Of a stretch of DNA of 64,000 nucleotides, positions 44,142 through 57,726 are shown one piece after another (the first letter of the stretch is position 1; each line of letters opens with the position of its first letter). Under the pieces are notes generated by a model that did not search any database, was not told where the DNA came from, and worked only from the letters and a program-made list of their open reading frames with translations. Both the position numbers and the translations under genes were made by a program. The DNA is from Nymphaea colorata (Eukaryota; Streptophyta; Magnoliopsida; Nymphaeales; Nymphaeaceae), in the NCBI RefSeq assembly GCF_008831285.2, contig NC_045139.1:33889706-33953705 (forward strand), given 5' to 3'.

Positions 44142-45240
44142 TCGAGTGCATCACTATTATGGTAATTTATTTTAATTAATGCTTCGTATTCTATGCTGAC
44201 AAGCACATGTTAATTTTTATTAACATTTCTTTTTCGTCTTAAATTGCATATGGACATTTCCAAATGATTGCATGGAATGGTGTCTTGAAGTTATTGTATA
44301 TGATATAAGAGGTTGGAGAGAGTTTCCTGTTTTATTAGTCAATTTTTGTAGTTGCATATGTTGATACTGCAATTGCATAACTATGTCTTTATTATTTTGT
44401 AAGTTTACTATTAGGTGTAGGCAAACAATTCTCGCTTCCACATATGCAGACGTGCAAGTGAACTAATTCTGAGGAACATGATTTACTTCCCAACCTTAAT
44501 GTTGTTTCTTGTTCTTTGTCCTGGAAGAGATCTGTCTAACCCCACACTGTAGTGAATAAAGGAAAAACAAGTCGTGATCTGTGAATGTAATTTTCTTGTG
44601 CACAGGTTTTGAGTTTTTTGGTATCATTGCAAGTAAATTTAATCCCTTGTTATAGTTCAGTTGATAAGGCATCTGTACTTTTTCTCATTATCTGTGTAAA
44701 TGTAAAGTTTTCAATTGAAACTAGAAATCATGCGGAGCAGCTACATCTCTCTAGAAGTGTGGCTATAATATTCCTCTGTCGGGTAAGTTTTATCCTTACA
44801 CTTTATTGGGAATTGACGTTCTGTTCCAGACTGATGCTTCAATTGAAAAAAACATGCTCCATTTCTTGATCTTGCACAATTGGCAGATGCAGTTGTATTT
44901 GCAGAACAAGCTTTTAGTATTACTTATTCTTCCACAAAGGGTATCTTTAATTCTCATCTGTTTCATTTCCATTCCATAAACTTGTAGTTCAAGGGCATGA
45001 TTAATTGGACTAAACATTTTTTTTTCACAAACTCCAAGGTATAATGCTTCCCTGTGATCTATTAGGTGGTCGTGCATCACATGAACGTACACATCTATGC
45101 ACTTACATGTGTGCATAGTCACATATGTTGACACCTCTCTGTTATACATTTAACTTTTTGATTTTAAAGTTCTTCTGTCCAATTTGTACAAAGGGGAGAT
45201 GAAGAAACTAAGTTTGGCAGACGTAGCAAGGTAAGAAGGT
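44142..45240. other. 3' flank of the hAT-2 transposase, no gene
   Basis: AT-rich sequence between the transposase stop and the GC-rich right subterminal region. No recognised domain. Confidence 0.6.
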
Positions 45241-45420
45241 AAGATGTCTGGGCGGGGCCCGGCCCGGCCCGTCAATAATCGGGCCGGGCCCGGGCTGGGT
45301 CTTCAGGCCCAACACATGTTATGCTGATGGCTTCTCTCTCGACACCCGGCGACACAACATTTGCCTACTGGTCGGACTAGTCTTTGCCGACGGGCCAAGC
45401 TATCAGAGCAGTATAAATCT

Positions 45421-47038
45421 TATGTTCATGCAACCTACAAACTCCAAGAGCCAAAAAAATTTTGAAGAAGCTAGCAAAGATGTCAGATGGATAGATGCCA
45501 TGAAAGAGGAACTTAGAGCTCATGAAAAAAATCATACATGGGAATTTGTCCTTTGTCTGGAGGGAAAGAAATTGGTTGGATGCAAATGGGTCTACAAAAT
45601 TAAATTCAAAAGCAATGGAGAAGTAGAACGATACAAAGCGTGACTTGTTGCAAAGGGATTCACTCAGACTGAGGGTATTAACTACACAGAGACTTTTGCC
45701 CCGGTAGCAAAAATGAATACAATAAGAGATCTTCTTGTCGTTGCTTCTATAAAACAATGGAGTCTCTTGCAACTTGACGTTAAAAATGCCTTTCTCCATG
45801 GCGAATTAAACGAACAAGTATTCATGCATGTCCCACAAGGTGTCACAAGTAAACCTGGTCATGTGTGTAGACTCAAGAAAACTCTGTATGGTCTCAAACA
45901 GTCGCCTCACGCGTGGTTCTCTCATCTTAGCCTTGCTCTCAACAAGGATGGCTTCAAATAAAGTACAACAGACTATACTATGTTCACAGCCACTCGAGAT
46001 GACAAGGTAACTATCATACTCATATATGTTGATGATATTATACTGCAGTTTGCTGCTGCTTACCCATCGTGTTGAGCAATCCCTACAACAATTTCGTAAG
46101 GGACTGCACATGATACCGAGTACATATATATGATAAAGAAGTATCTCAACAAAGAATTTGAAATCAAGGATCTGGGAACTCTTGGATACTTTCTTGGAAT
46201 TGAAGTTGCTCATTCCGACAAAGGTGTTTTTATTTGCCAATGAAAATACATCATTGATCTTCTCAAAGAAACCAGTTATCTAGGCTCAAAAGTTGTAGAG
46301 ACGCCTCTTGAGAAAAATTGCAAGCTGAAGAAAGAAGAAGGCAGCACTGTCGAAAATATAGAAAGTTTTCAGAAACTCGTCGGCAAGCTTATATATCTTA
46401 TAGTCACTCGTCCAGATATAACATATGCAGTCAGCCTTATCAGCCAATTTATGCATAGACCAAGGTCTAGCCATGTCGAGGCAACACATAGAATACTGAG
46501 ATACTTAAAAGGTAGCCCAGGCAAGGGCATTTTGATGAAGCAAAGTCCTTCCCTTACTATATCTGGGTACTGTGATGCCGACTGGGCTAGAGACCCTAAC
46601 AACCAGAGATCAACATCAGGATACTGCACATTTACTGGTTAAATCTTGTGCCATGGAAAAGCAAGAAACAAAACTGTTGTGGCACGGTCAAGTGCTGAAG
46701 CCAAATACAAAGCTATGGCTGTATGCACGTGTGAACTCATCTGGATCAAAGTTCTTCTCAAGGATATGAATTTGGATATAGGGGAATCGATGGAACTGAA
46801 GTGCGATAACATGACAGCTATCCATATTGGGGCAAAACTTGTATAACACGAGTGAACCAAGCATATTGAAGTCGATTGTCATTTTGTTTGGAAAAAAATT
46901 TTCATGATCACACTATTCACACTTCACATGTTAGAAGTGAGAACCGGTTGGTTGACGTCTTCACCAAGAGTCTGGGAAAAGAAAAGCATAAGCATATGAT
47001 TGACAAGTTGGGACAGATTGATATTTGTCTACCAACTT
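45421..47038 (+). pseudogene. copia-3 reverse transcriptase and RNase H
   Basis: The frame starts within RT (EEASKDVRWIDAMKEEL; KLVGCKWVYKIKFKSNGEVE). It runs through QLDVKNAFLHGEL and KKTLYGLKQSPHAWF, then a YVDDII active site at about 46026-46043, and reaches RNase H (YCDADWARDPNNQRSTSGY, then ARSSAEAKYKAM and LKCDNMTAIHIGAK). A stop replaces Arg near 45642 and more stops and shifts occur at 45959, 46050-46100 and 46642. Gag, protease and integrase are absent upstream, so this is a 5'-truncated copy. Confidence 0.9.
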
Positions 47039-47049
47039 GAGGGGGAGAT

Positions 47050-47407
47050 TGTTAGTAGAATTGCAGGGATTGCCTCCATTTGTTAATTTTTATGTTAGGA
47101 AGGTGTATCTAATCACTGCCTTTGCATGTTTCCTTTCTCACTGTTTCCATATCTCCTGTTTCATTTTCATCAAAGGAACGGTTATATTATTTAATATGAG
47201 AATTCTACGTGATTCTCTCACCATAATCAGGTCTGGCCTGTACTCGATAAATTGAGGATTCATCCTCCCCAACTTTGTATGAGAGAAATAAAGGAGAGCT
47301 CCCTTTCCCGTGGATGTAGGCATCAAAATGCCGAACCTCAAGTGCCGAACCACGTATATGCTTGAGTATTATGTATGCTCTTTCCCATTGTTTTCATGTT
47401 TTTAACA
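47050..47407 (+). repeat. 3' LTR of copia-3
   Basis: It follows the polypurine tract TTGAGGGGGAGA (47038-47049), begins TGTTAGTAGAATTGC and ends TTTTTAACA (TG...CA). No matching 5' LTR was found in the window. Confidence 0.75.
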
Positions 47408-49864
47408 GAGCCTTGTTCTCCATAACGTGCAACCACTTTTAAAATACCAGCTTAGAGATGGCCCCGCGATGATGTCCTTCACAACACATTCTTTTCTAAC
47501 TAGTATCACAAATGAATTTCGTAATAAATGTTATAAATGTTTCATGATCGGCCAAAAATGGTGTCATCTTCACTGAAACAATTCTCACAGTAATGACTTG
47601 CAAGGTCGTAGGCCCATTGCTTCTATGTGTCCTGTTTTTACCCTTTCTTCTAACACGATCAGCATGCCAACAATTTAATTTTCTTCAGGCGGTAGACCTT
47701 TACCCACAAGAAGCCTTTGGAAACCGCTCCGTGCGTGGAGGTAATAAGGAATGAGAAATTTTAGCAGTTGAAAAGTCGCTCGCATGTGTGAAAGCCCGAG
47801 AAACCACGAATCAGTGTGTAAGAGATCATTACTTGGGTCACTAAAGAATTTGAATGCCCTTAACCGAGAACCCCATAAATTAGTATTTTCGCGAGTCATA
47901 CGGGTGAGAACTTGGGAGCCAAATGACTGCAGCTCATATTTTATTTCTCATAAACAGAGCCCATTTGGAGTTGGAGTTGAAAAGGGAGTGCCAACATTTG
48001 AAGCGCAGGGTCACATTTTTTAAGTGGACAAAGGATAATTCTTAGTTCTCCATGTGACAAGGATCTGGTTACTTCAAATCAATTAATTAAATAATGGTGC
48101 CTGTGATGTTCCTTCATCAAAATTTTCCGTTGAGTATTCAATGTACTTGAGAATTGTGGAAGGCCAGAAGTGTACTATCATGAAAAATTGACGCATGGAA
48201 TGTCTAATAAGTGTCATCCCTGCTGTAACTTGTTGTGAAACGTTATTCATGCATAACTACAAATAAATCAATCTAACATCAACCAAAGAAATAAGTTGGT
48301 GATATTTACTCATGCTATAAGAAGAACCAGACAACTAAGCTGCTGCTGCTGCTTTATAGTTGCTACTTCAACAAAATTGAATGCCAAGAATCAATATTTG
48401 AAGAAAAATAACTCAAAAAAAAAAAAGAAAGTACCAAAATTAATATATTCAATTATCCAATGATTGAGAGGGAAAGAGGAGCCCTAGGCTCCGCTTCTGA
48501 GGATGATACCTGTCCATCGGATGACAGTTAACAAACTCAACATGTCTGTGTACATTAGGTAACATAAAAATTCTAAAACTGCCCCATGCTTTAAAAATTG
48601 AAACAAAAAGATATTATAGTGACTAATCCTAATAAGATTTAATTTTCATTTGCAATATGCAAATTCAATAAATGAACAGTAATTTTAGACATTCCGATAA
48701 GTTGGAAGATTTACATAAAAAAACTTAAGTAATGAAGTAGTTCAATCACCTTATTTAGGATGACTCAATCCCACCAGAAGCCGGATGTTGACAGAAGGTT
48801 ATTTGACCGAGGGGATTCATTATGAGTCAGCTACGTATGTATTATAAGAGAGAGGGAGATAGTCTTTGCCTTCAAATCTGACATGGTTTAGAACTTGTTT
48901 GATCATGGGAACGCTTGCTCTTGGTAATACGACTGCAAAGGCAAATTGTGGGACACACGGCCCACTGTATTGCATCGAACCTTCTCTTACAAAAGGACGT
49001 TTGTTTTCTTCAATCAACTTTTGACCCCAAAAACTCAACGCTTAAATGAAATAAAATTCAGTTAAAAATCATGCTCATGATCATCAACATGGTGTTGCAT
49101 CCAAGTCTACACAATTGGAGTAAAAAATACAAATTATATGATAGCATGTGAATGTTCGAATACAATCACTGTATGAAAAAAGATTTCACACATGTCCAGA
49201 TCCAATCATGGATTGGACAAGTCAATACTTAGATCAAATTAACTGTAGTTGGACCCATTAACATCGTCGAATTCAAAATGAGATATATATCCCGTTTGTG
49301 GTTGAACTATCCAAACAGAGGACCATGTTTCCAGGTGCAATATTTATTTCATATTAAATGGTACATATTTATTATAGTATTAATATCTTGCTGCAAATTT
49401 ATATTTGTCCAAGAGCAGCTAACCCCAAGAGTCTCAATATATGAGGGAGTCATCCATGTGGTTAATGGCTGATCCAACAAACATTTTTATTGTGTCTCGT
49501 TCTGCGCTTCCGTCCTCTTTTTTCCAAGGTATGCACCATTTCACTTTTTTTTTTCAAATGCAGTTGAATTTTGTTTGGTTTAATTTGATCATGTAATGTT
49601 ATATATTTTCTTATTGATATTTGAAATTATATGAGAAAAATCATTAATTCTCCATGGATGTCGAAATGCTTCTCAATTTTGCCTTGTGTAGCACCATTAT
49701 GTACTTGTTTCGGCAATGTATGCAGGCAAGTTTGGTACACATCTAATGAAAATTTGGATTATTTGAACAATTTTAGAAGTATTTTATGGTAGTTAAAATT
49801 TCATTGTATGTCTTGTATTATGTATGTATATGTGTGAATAAAGTGAAATTGTTCGTTAACTGTG

Positions 49865-50272
49865 GCATTTGATGTCCTAGAATTTTGATTGTGAGATCAA
49901 AATTCTTGAATAAAAATTCCACCTCAAAATGGAATTGGAATGAAAATTCCAATTTCAACTTTCCTTTGAGTTTGATAGTATGGATTTTGATACTACTTGG
50001 TGAAAGGGATTTCAAATTCTAAAATTCATGAATTGAACTCTCCATGCCTTGCGCCTTAAAGAGAGATGAAAAAACTTAAGGATTAAAGGGAGAAGAAAAG
50101 ACTCCAGAATTTTGGAATCATAGTTTCAGTCCCAAGGGTGGGATCATAATTCTAGAATTTTGATCCCAGAATGAGCCTGTAATTTACAAATGAAGATTCT
50201 TTGTTTGAGAATTTAATTCCCGTTTTGTAAGAATGAGAATAATGATTCTAAAATTTCATTACAATCAAACGC
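49865..50272. mobile_element. MITE-like element with AATT-rich interior
   Basis: The left end GCATTTGATGTCCTAGAATT and the reverse complement of the right end GCGTTTGATTGTAATGAAAT form imperfect inverted ends. The interior is full of AATTCC/GGAATT and AAAATTC motifs. No coding capacity and no certain target duplication. Confidence 0.4.
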
Positions 50273-50443
50273 TAAAGAAGAAACATCATGGTTATTCCTT
50301 TTGTTTTTTATGTGCAATATTTTCAACTTATGTACCTGTTAATTCGAATAGTATATATGAACCCCAGAATCCTCATGGAATGCGTATAAAGGTCAAGAGC
50401 CACATTTCGCTATAGAAAATGCATTTTGAGATTTTATAAATAA

Positions 50444-50449
<6 letters not shown>

Positions 50450-50500
<51 letters not shown>
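50450..50500. repeat. (TA)n microsatellite
   Basis: About 25 TA units after a TAAATAAA stretch. Confidence 0.95.
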
Positions 50501-50505
<5 letters not shown>

Positions 50506-53223
50506 AGTTAGCCAATATTGATTTGCATAAATACAGGCGTTTGAGTATCCAGTTTGTCTTATATGATTGCAAGTGCCCTAATTCTGGCTCGCTTAGTCGA
50601 TGTTATATCCATGCATTTTTTTGAAGTTCGTACTGATGCAACCTATTGGGATGCAAGTTCGATTTTTGGCAACTGATTTTGGATTTAACTAAAACTTGAA
50701 AGACCGTGTTATGCGGTTCGGACCTGAAATTAGTTTGGACCTGAAATTAACAGACAGATCCAGATCTGAGAAAGATAAAAGCAAGAATGTTTATCTGGCT
50801 TAGAACCCCAGTTTGAAACCAAGTAGGCCGACGCACAACTAGATCTGAGTTGGAAACATGGATCTGAGCCCTTGCCCGACCTGTTTAGCTGAAGAGATAT
50901 TCTATTATTAATTGCCATAAAATCATGCATGTTTTAAGTGTCGAATGCACACAGCGCGTACACATGGGGTTATGATACTTTTCATTCAAGTATTTAAGAG
51001 GTTCAGATCATTGCACATCTGATCAAAGTTTGAACTGGAACCTTTCATTCAAGTTAGGAAAGGTTACGAAGAGTTTGAAACGATTTGATAAAACCAAAAT
51101 CTCACTTAATATCTCTATACTTGGATCTTTACCTTGATATTTTCTTGTACTCTGGGTTGGATTTATACTTGCTATGACATGCTTCTGGTTCCAAGCCCTT
51201 ACCTTATCGATCTTCTTTGCTAGATCTAGTTCAATATCATGTTTAAAATCTATTATAATCACGTTTCGTTGTGTGTAAATAGCTTGTTTTGGTTTGTATA
51301 CGAAGTACTAGAAGCTGAGAAAGCTCAAGCACTTTAATTTGAAGATCGTTATATAATAAGGCTTATACATCTCAAAGCTTTTTTTTCTCTAATCCATGCT
51401 TTCTAGCCATCGATGATAATTTTTTGAAGACAAATTTTTAAATTTTAGCCATTCGGCATCTATATATATATATATTATAATAAATTAATATATAATAATA
51501 CATACCCTCACCGCACCGCAGCACTTAAATTTTTTGAGATGTGTTATATCGGCACCGGCACTCGCTTCCGCACCCACACCCACAACCTGCACATGGTGAC
51601 ATAGCTCCCCACCCCTGTCATCTGCCCCGCTTGACGGGCAACCTTCAGGCTGTGCAGGAAGAGAGAGGGGGGAGCCGTCGAGCAAGGGCGGGAGGCACAA
51701 CCCCTCCCCTTTTTATATTTCTTGTTCTTGGTCGAAAGTATGCCATAAAAGGGGGGAGAGGTTGTGCCTCTGCCAGACCTTTTCCCAACCCCTTTCAAAA
51801 GGAATTGAAAAAAAAAAGACTGCCTTAGTGACATTTTATGGCCAGCTTTATACATATACAGGGGCAGAGGGAGGGGTGACCCACTTAGGCCATAGCCCCA
51901 CCCCAATTATTTGGAAAAAATGTATATATTGAAAAAAAATAGTTGTGGAATGTATTTTTTAAATTCGAGTTCAGTTTGGCCCTACTCGGATTTGAGGTTG
52001 GATTATTTGGCTGAAAAAAATTATGGGTGTTGGCCATGTAATAATGGACACATCAGAAAGGTTTGTTGTATCTGTTTGTTCTTTTCAAGTGCATGCGTCG
52101 CACTTCCTATCCCAAATTTCACTAGTATAACAAGGAAATCAGTGGCCGGCTTGATGAATATGTGGTGCCTAACTTTTTTTTCTTTGCAAATGGGAGGGGG
52201 ACACCTGCATCCATTTATTAAGATAAAGAATTAAAGGATATAATTATAAAACAATAAAGAAAATGAAAATCACAAAGTTGAACTACTCACAAGTAGAAGG
52301 AGAGAAGAGAAGGAAAACGAATGGGGCACCAACACCCCTATGGTGGTTGAGGATTATCATGAAGTTGAATAGAAGAAGAAAAATGCAAGGGCTTGTGTGC
52401 TTCTGTTGGTGCATCAAGAGAAAGAGAATGGAAACTGCCAGAAAAAAAGAAAGGAGCAGAGCGATGGAAAGTAGATGGGCAGCCTCTTTGAGTCTCCTTA
52501 GCTGCTTTTGTTCCCATTTTCCCTCTGATATTGTTGAATTTTGTTTTCTGCTGATGGAAACAATTTTTGGTATATATATATATATATACCCTATTAAATA
52601 TGCTATGCTAATAATTAACTTATTTTAGGATGCATTAGACATGTTTAATATATGATAATGTAGGTCGCTCAACATACATCAACTCGAATGAAGGAGAAAA
52701 AAAATGAAGAAGCAAGAACAAAGAAGCAAATATAGGAGGATGAAGAAGAAAGTCAGCAAAAATAAAAAGAAAAAATGTAATATAGGTTGTAACAGGTTGG
52801 GGACTACTTTGAACTTTCAGAATTATGTTTTATTTTTTCTTTTTCAACACCCGCAACTAGTTACGAACTTTTGTGCAGGCCAATTTCAGTACAAGCAAGA
52901 ATGGGTCAACCATCTAGTCTTTTGGATCTACGCATCATATTTCATATGATTAATTCAACAATAGGACAACTAATTGGAAATATAAACTTCTGGCTTTTCA
53001 TAGGGGTTCCAAAAGGATGGGGCTAGCATTTTCTCTCATGGACCAAAGCATGTTAGATTTATAGAAAACAAAGTGGGATCAACTGGCAGAGCTTATTGTT
53101 CGTATTATTGATAGGACAAGGATGCCCTTTATATGTTTGGACAATCGAAGAACCTTTTGAAGGAACATTCAGAAATTTTGTGGAAGTTATATTCTTCTTG
53201 TGATTTTCTTTTTCTCTCTCTCC

Positions 53224-53510
53224 TGTTAGGAATGAAGCCTTATCTCTCCATCTTACTCATGATATCAAGTGAAGATAAAGAAGAAGAAAAAAAAAGGCAC
53301 ACTCACATGGACTTTTATGTGGTTGAGAGACCAAATGTCTTTCATGTCCATGGCTGCGTAGTGTTTTTCTATAACTCAGAATCAATAATACAAGAGATAA
53401 CTATCCCTCTAAACATGGGGATTAAAACAACATTACAAAATGACAAAATTATAATAATGCCCTTCCAAAAATTTTACCTATTAAATAGAGATCAGCTCTG
53501 CAATCTTACA
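53224..53510 (-). repeat. 3' LTR of copia-4
   Basis: TG...CA boundaries (TGTTAGG to CTTACA). Similar to 57727-57905 over about the first 180 bases. Confidence 0.65.
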
Positions 53511-53639
53511 ATCTCTCACTTGCAACAATCAACCCTTGTACTCTTTCTTCAAGTCTTTCAATCACCGAGTGTGTTACATCATCAACAATTAATGTTGAAG
53601 GCCACCTAAGGTCATGCATAACCTTAGCTTCTCAGTAAC

Positions 53640-53800
53640 CATAGACTTAGTTAATATATTTGTTGGATTTTCCATTCTACAAATGTTCCCAAGTGACAAT
53701 GCACTAACTTCAAGCAGGCTCTAAATAAAATGATACTGCAATTATGTATTTTGTCATGGCATGGAATGCTGGATTTGTTGCTAAATGAATTGCACTTGGC

Positions 53801-53843
<43 letters not shown>

Positions 53844-56750
53844 ACCTCTACATCTTTCTCTAACTCCTTTCAATGATTTTTCATTCAAACAATTTCTTTA
53901 CTTGCTTCTATGATGGCAACATACTTTGTTTCAGTGGTGAACAATGTAACAACCTTCTGAAGATGAGACACTCAACTCATAGAAGTACACCCAAAGTATA
54001 AATGTATTCAATAGTACTTCTGACATCAATATCACCTTCTAAATCTTCATCCACAAAGCCTTATAAAGATAAAAAAAAAAATTTCTAAAAAATTTTTTCT
54101 AAAACACGGTGTCATACCTAAAGTTATTTTCAAGTATTTCAAGTTTCATTTAACTTCCTTATGCTTCCTTCCCAACAGACATGTATCTACACATTACTCC
54201 CACTGCATATGTAATGCCTAGCCTAATATAGACCATAACATACATTAAACTTTCTATTGTAAATTTATAATGGATCTTAGATATAGTTTCATGCTCTCAT
54301 TATGTCTTAAGTGACAAATCCTTTGAAAGTTTAAAATGATTTGTCAAGAAAATGTGGCAAGTTTTGTGTCTTGCATTTTGAACTTGCACAAGACTTTCCC
54401 AATATAATTTTCTTAAGACAATTTTAAAAGACACATTTTCTTGTCCATTATTATTCTCATTCTAAGGATTTGTTTTGTAACACATAAGTATTTCATTGCA
54501 AGCTCCTTTAATAGTTGTTGTTTCATTGTATTAATCTCTTGTAAATTGGAATATGCAGTAAACGTATCATCTACATATAAAAGCATAACAATATAATAAC
54601 CATCAAATCTTTTAAAGTAACAACAATGATCCATATGACAGTTCTTGAATTCACTCCTTCCCATGAAGCTATTAATTTTTTTTTATGTCATAGTCTCAAT
54701 GTTTGTTTCAAATCATAGAGGCTCTTCTCTAGTTGTGTACAAGGCTTTCTTTCCTAAGTGCCTGAATGTAAATCTCTTCCTCCAAATCAATATGAAGGAA
54801 AGATATTCTAACATCTAATTGCTCTAAGTGTAGTTTTTCAGCTGCTATCAATCTCAACATCTATTTAATTGTGATCAAGTTAACATCCAGAGAGAAAATT
54901 TCAGTATAATCAATACTTTATTTCTACTAGAAGCTTTCCACTACTAACCTTGCGTTGTATCTCTTACTACCATCAACTTTCTTCTAGTTCCAATAAGCCA
55001 ACTTGTTGTACACAGTTTTTTTCCAAGTGGTAGTGCAGGTCAACAACCTTGTTTGGTTCACATACAAATAGTCAATTTCTTCATTCATTACTATCTTCCA
55101 CTTGATAGAATCTTACATTTGCACTTGGATGGTATCATCAAAACACACTAATTCACTAGCATCGTGCAATGATAGATAATGTAAGGAAGGAGAGTACTTT
55201 TGAGTAGGCTTTGGATCCCTACTCTATTTCCACAATTGTAATTCAAGTGTGCTAGGATCTCATTGTAATTTATCATTCTCAACATTTTCTTGGCTTCTTT
55301 GACTACATCTTCTTCATAAATTTCATTTAATTCAACTTTAATTTTCTTGTCTTTTAACTTTCCACACTTTCTGAAATAGCAGTATATTTATCCTTATAAA
55401 ACCTCATTTCATTGAAAACTATTTCATAATCCCAAAAATGATAACTTGAATCATCATTGCCATAACCAATGAAGTAACATTTTCTAAACACAAGTCATTT
55501 TATCTCTCTCATCAGTACATAAAAAACACAATTGAAGATTCTTATGTTTGAAAGATTTACCTCCTTTCCTTCAAAGCTCCTTAGGTATTTTGTAGCCCAA
55601 AGAAATAGATGGTCCACGGGCACTAGAAAGTACTGTTAATTGCATTAGCCTAGTAACATTTGGGCAGGCTAAAATGCAATCTCGTGCTCCTAGCTCTCTT
55701 ATTTAGGCTTCTCTTCATGTGTTTGGCAACTTCATTTAGTTGTGTCTTTTTTGGAATTGTTTTTTTCATTTGAATCTTATGGTTAGCACAAAAGTTCTTA
55801 TGTACCTTGCTGTCATTTTGTCTTATCATAGACATTTGACTTCTTTACAATTTGATTTTCTACTTCAGTTTTTCACATTTGAAAGGTATCAAAAACATCA
55901 TATTTATTTTTCATAAAATAAGCTTTTCCAATTGCAGCCATCAATAAATGTAATATAATAGTGTGACCCTCTCAGTGGACGAATAGAGGTTGGCTCCTAA
56001 ACATTTATGTGCACTAACTCCAACTTCTTCTTCTTCAGTGGTTCCTCAACTTTAGAGAAAAATAACTTATTTCTACTTCTCAAAGATGCAATTTTTTAAG
56101 CTGAAACTTTTATAGCTTTCAAGTCAAACAATTTATTCTTTGTTGCTATAAATTTTCTTTCTTTTTTCACTCATATAACCAAGCCTATAATGTCAAAATA
56201 GTAAATTGTGATCACACCTTGCATAGTCATTGTGCCATTCATATCTGCAATCATGTACAGAGGTTCCTAGCTTATTATCTCATATTATAGTCATTGTGTC
56301 TTTGGTTATCTTCTAGCATCCACTAACAAATGTAGTGACATATCCCTTATCATCAAGTTGTTTACCAACATAAATCAGATTTCTCCTCAAACCTAAAATA
56401 TGTCTGATATCTTTTAGTTTTCACATATATCTATTATGCATTTTTATATGGACATTTCACTTCCCTACAATGTCCAATGGTTCATCATCTACAAGATAAG
56501 ACCTTTCCAAAGATAAGACCTTTCCAAAGTTGCTTACACTATAATTTTGCACACTCTCTTTAAGTGAAGTAGAGTGAAATAGTGGCCCAGAATCTATAAA
56601 GCAAGATCAAATAGAGTTGTGCATACTCAATTCTAGTGCATCATATTTCTCCTCTATAGCAATATTTGCAGACTCTTCTTCCTGCAAAAAGTATGTGGAG
56701 CCAAGAGGCCATTAGGTCATTAGGTTGTGTTCTAAACAGACTTGGTTTTT
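53640..56750 (-). pseudogene. copia-4 pol remnants
   Basis: On the - strand, from right to left: a protease-like DSGPLFHSTSL near 56590, then conserved protease tail, and integrase at 55650-55835 (KTIPKKTQLNEVAKHMKRSL, the last catalytic Glu replaced in context). RT lies at 54413-54664 with LLYVDDTFTAYSN (YVDD kept), and RNase H at about 53880-54060 (DEDLEGDIDVRSTIEYIYTL). Stops and frameshifts are everywhere; a 39-base poly-A (53804-53842) lies in the RNase H end. Confidence 0.8.
53804..53842. repeat. Poly-A run (39 bases)
   Basis: Pure A tract on the + strand inside the copia-4 RNase H remnant. It may mark the tail of a retroposed sequence inserted there, or simple expansion. Confidence 0.9.
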
Positions 56751-56759
56751 AAGTATTGT

Positions 56760-57560
56760 ATGTTGGCATGGCATCTCATTAAACACAAGACTACTTGGCT
56801 AGTTGAAATGGGTGATGCAAAGATATGGTATTGATAATTGGGGAGGAGTAGTGTTAGCAGAATCTCTCTCGGCTAACAAGTGGGCGATATTTGAAAGAAC
56901 CAGCAAGATGTCCATCAGCCAATTCTTGAACACAAATGATATGTTGGTTCCAAAATTTGGGCAGATTTTTCATCATGTAGATGCTCGTACACAGTTGAGA
57001 AATGGTCTAGACATACCTAGGTTCGAGAGATGCTTGATTAAAGGATTGAAAATGAGAGATTTATGGGAAGCTACAAGAGTGAAACAGCTAGAGGAACTGT
57101 GGATAAAATTTATATGGAACAAGGATGTTCACCATAGAGGAAGCTGGTTTTTACATATAGCTGTTTATGGCAGGCTTCTGATGCTTGATCGACAGCATAA
57201 AAGGGGCCTGAAGCTTGAAAACAGATGTCCGATTTTCTATGAGGTGGAGGAATCTAGTCATCATCTGTTCTTTGATTGTAAGCAAGTGCATCTATCTTGG
57301 TAGCTAGTGTCCAAAAGGTTTGGCAGGAGGGTAGACAGTGGCGGTCCTTTGTCTAAGTTATTAAAGAGATGGTATAGTTGTAGTTTTAAGAGGGGTTGGG
57401 TCATGAGGTGCTGCAGAATTTGTTTTCAAGGTATAGTTGGGTGCATTTAGAACTGGAGAAATCGATGCTTCCATGAGGACGAATGGGTCAACCTAATTAC
57501 TCTGAGCACCTATCTATCTTGTAACTATCAATCTTCATGTGTCATTGTTGTTGGCTTGGC
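56760..57560 (+). pseudogene. L1-type LINE reverse transcriptase, C-terminal tail
   Basis: The frame 56803-57303 ends with a zf-RVT-like domain: a short KFIWNKDVHHRGSWF stretch, then GRLLMLDRQHKRGLKLENRC, then SSHHLFFDCKQVHLSW, where Cys, His, His and Cys form the conserved zinc pattern of plant non-LTR elements. After a stop the text continues with SKLLKRW and IWNWRNRCF, the usual LINE C-terminus. It is a 5'-truncated fragment lying within copia-4. No poly-A tail or target duplication is evident. Confidence 0.8.
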
Positions 57561-57726
57561 TCCGTTAAGGGGTTGATATAGTTTCTTATGATAAAAGTAG
57601 TTTTTGATTTGCATCTTTCAAAATCCAAAATCCTTGCCATCAAACTTCTTGATCTTCATATTTTCTTCTCCTGCTACCATTGCTTTCACTGTTCCTTTCT
57701 AGCACAAACCTGACTCTGATACCAGT

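Larger units (their letters stand above)
40355..45311 (+). mobile_element. hAT-like DNA transposon with damaged transposase
   Basis: It is bounded by TAGGCCTGGACACCAGG on the left and, from the right end inwards, TGGGCCTGAAGACCCAG. Fifteen of 21 positions match as inverted repeats. Both subterminal zones carry GGCCCGGCC/CCGGGCCGGG motifs. The + strand transposase lies at 42725-44141. I did not find a matching 8-base target duplication, so the exact ends are provisional. The transposase is internally deleted, so the element is not autonomous. Confidence 0.65.
47408..53223. other. Long gene-free stretch
   Basis: AT-rich intergenic DNA. Visible items are a MITE-like block (49865-50272), a TA microsatellite (50450-50500), a TA run at 51464-51476 and a GA/C-rich patch (51541-51830). 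Open frames at 51541-51906 and 52263-52628 are low-complexity or lack domains; I found no supported gene or RNA. Confidence 0.55.

Noticed and set aside
44609-45149. Open frames right of the hAT-2 transposase
   Set aside because: AT-rich, no domain, and inside the noncoding 3' part of the transposon.
45399-45411. CTATCAGAGCAG resembling a tRNA-Met primer site just upstream of the copia-3 RT remnant
   Set aside because: The sequence to its left does not match the copia-3 3' LTR, and RT starts right after it. It is likely chance or a scrambled relic, so no 5' LTR was called.
51541-51906. His/Pro-rich and Gly-rich overlapping frames
   Set aside because: Low complexity on both strands, no start context or domain.
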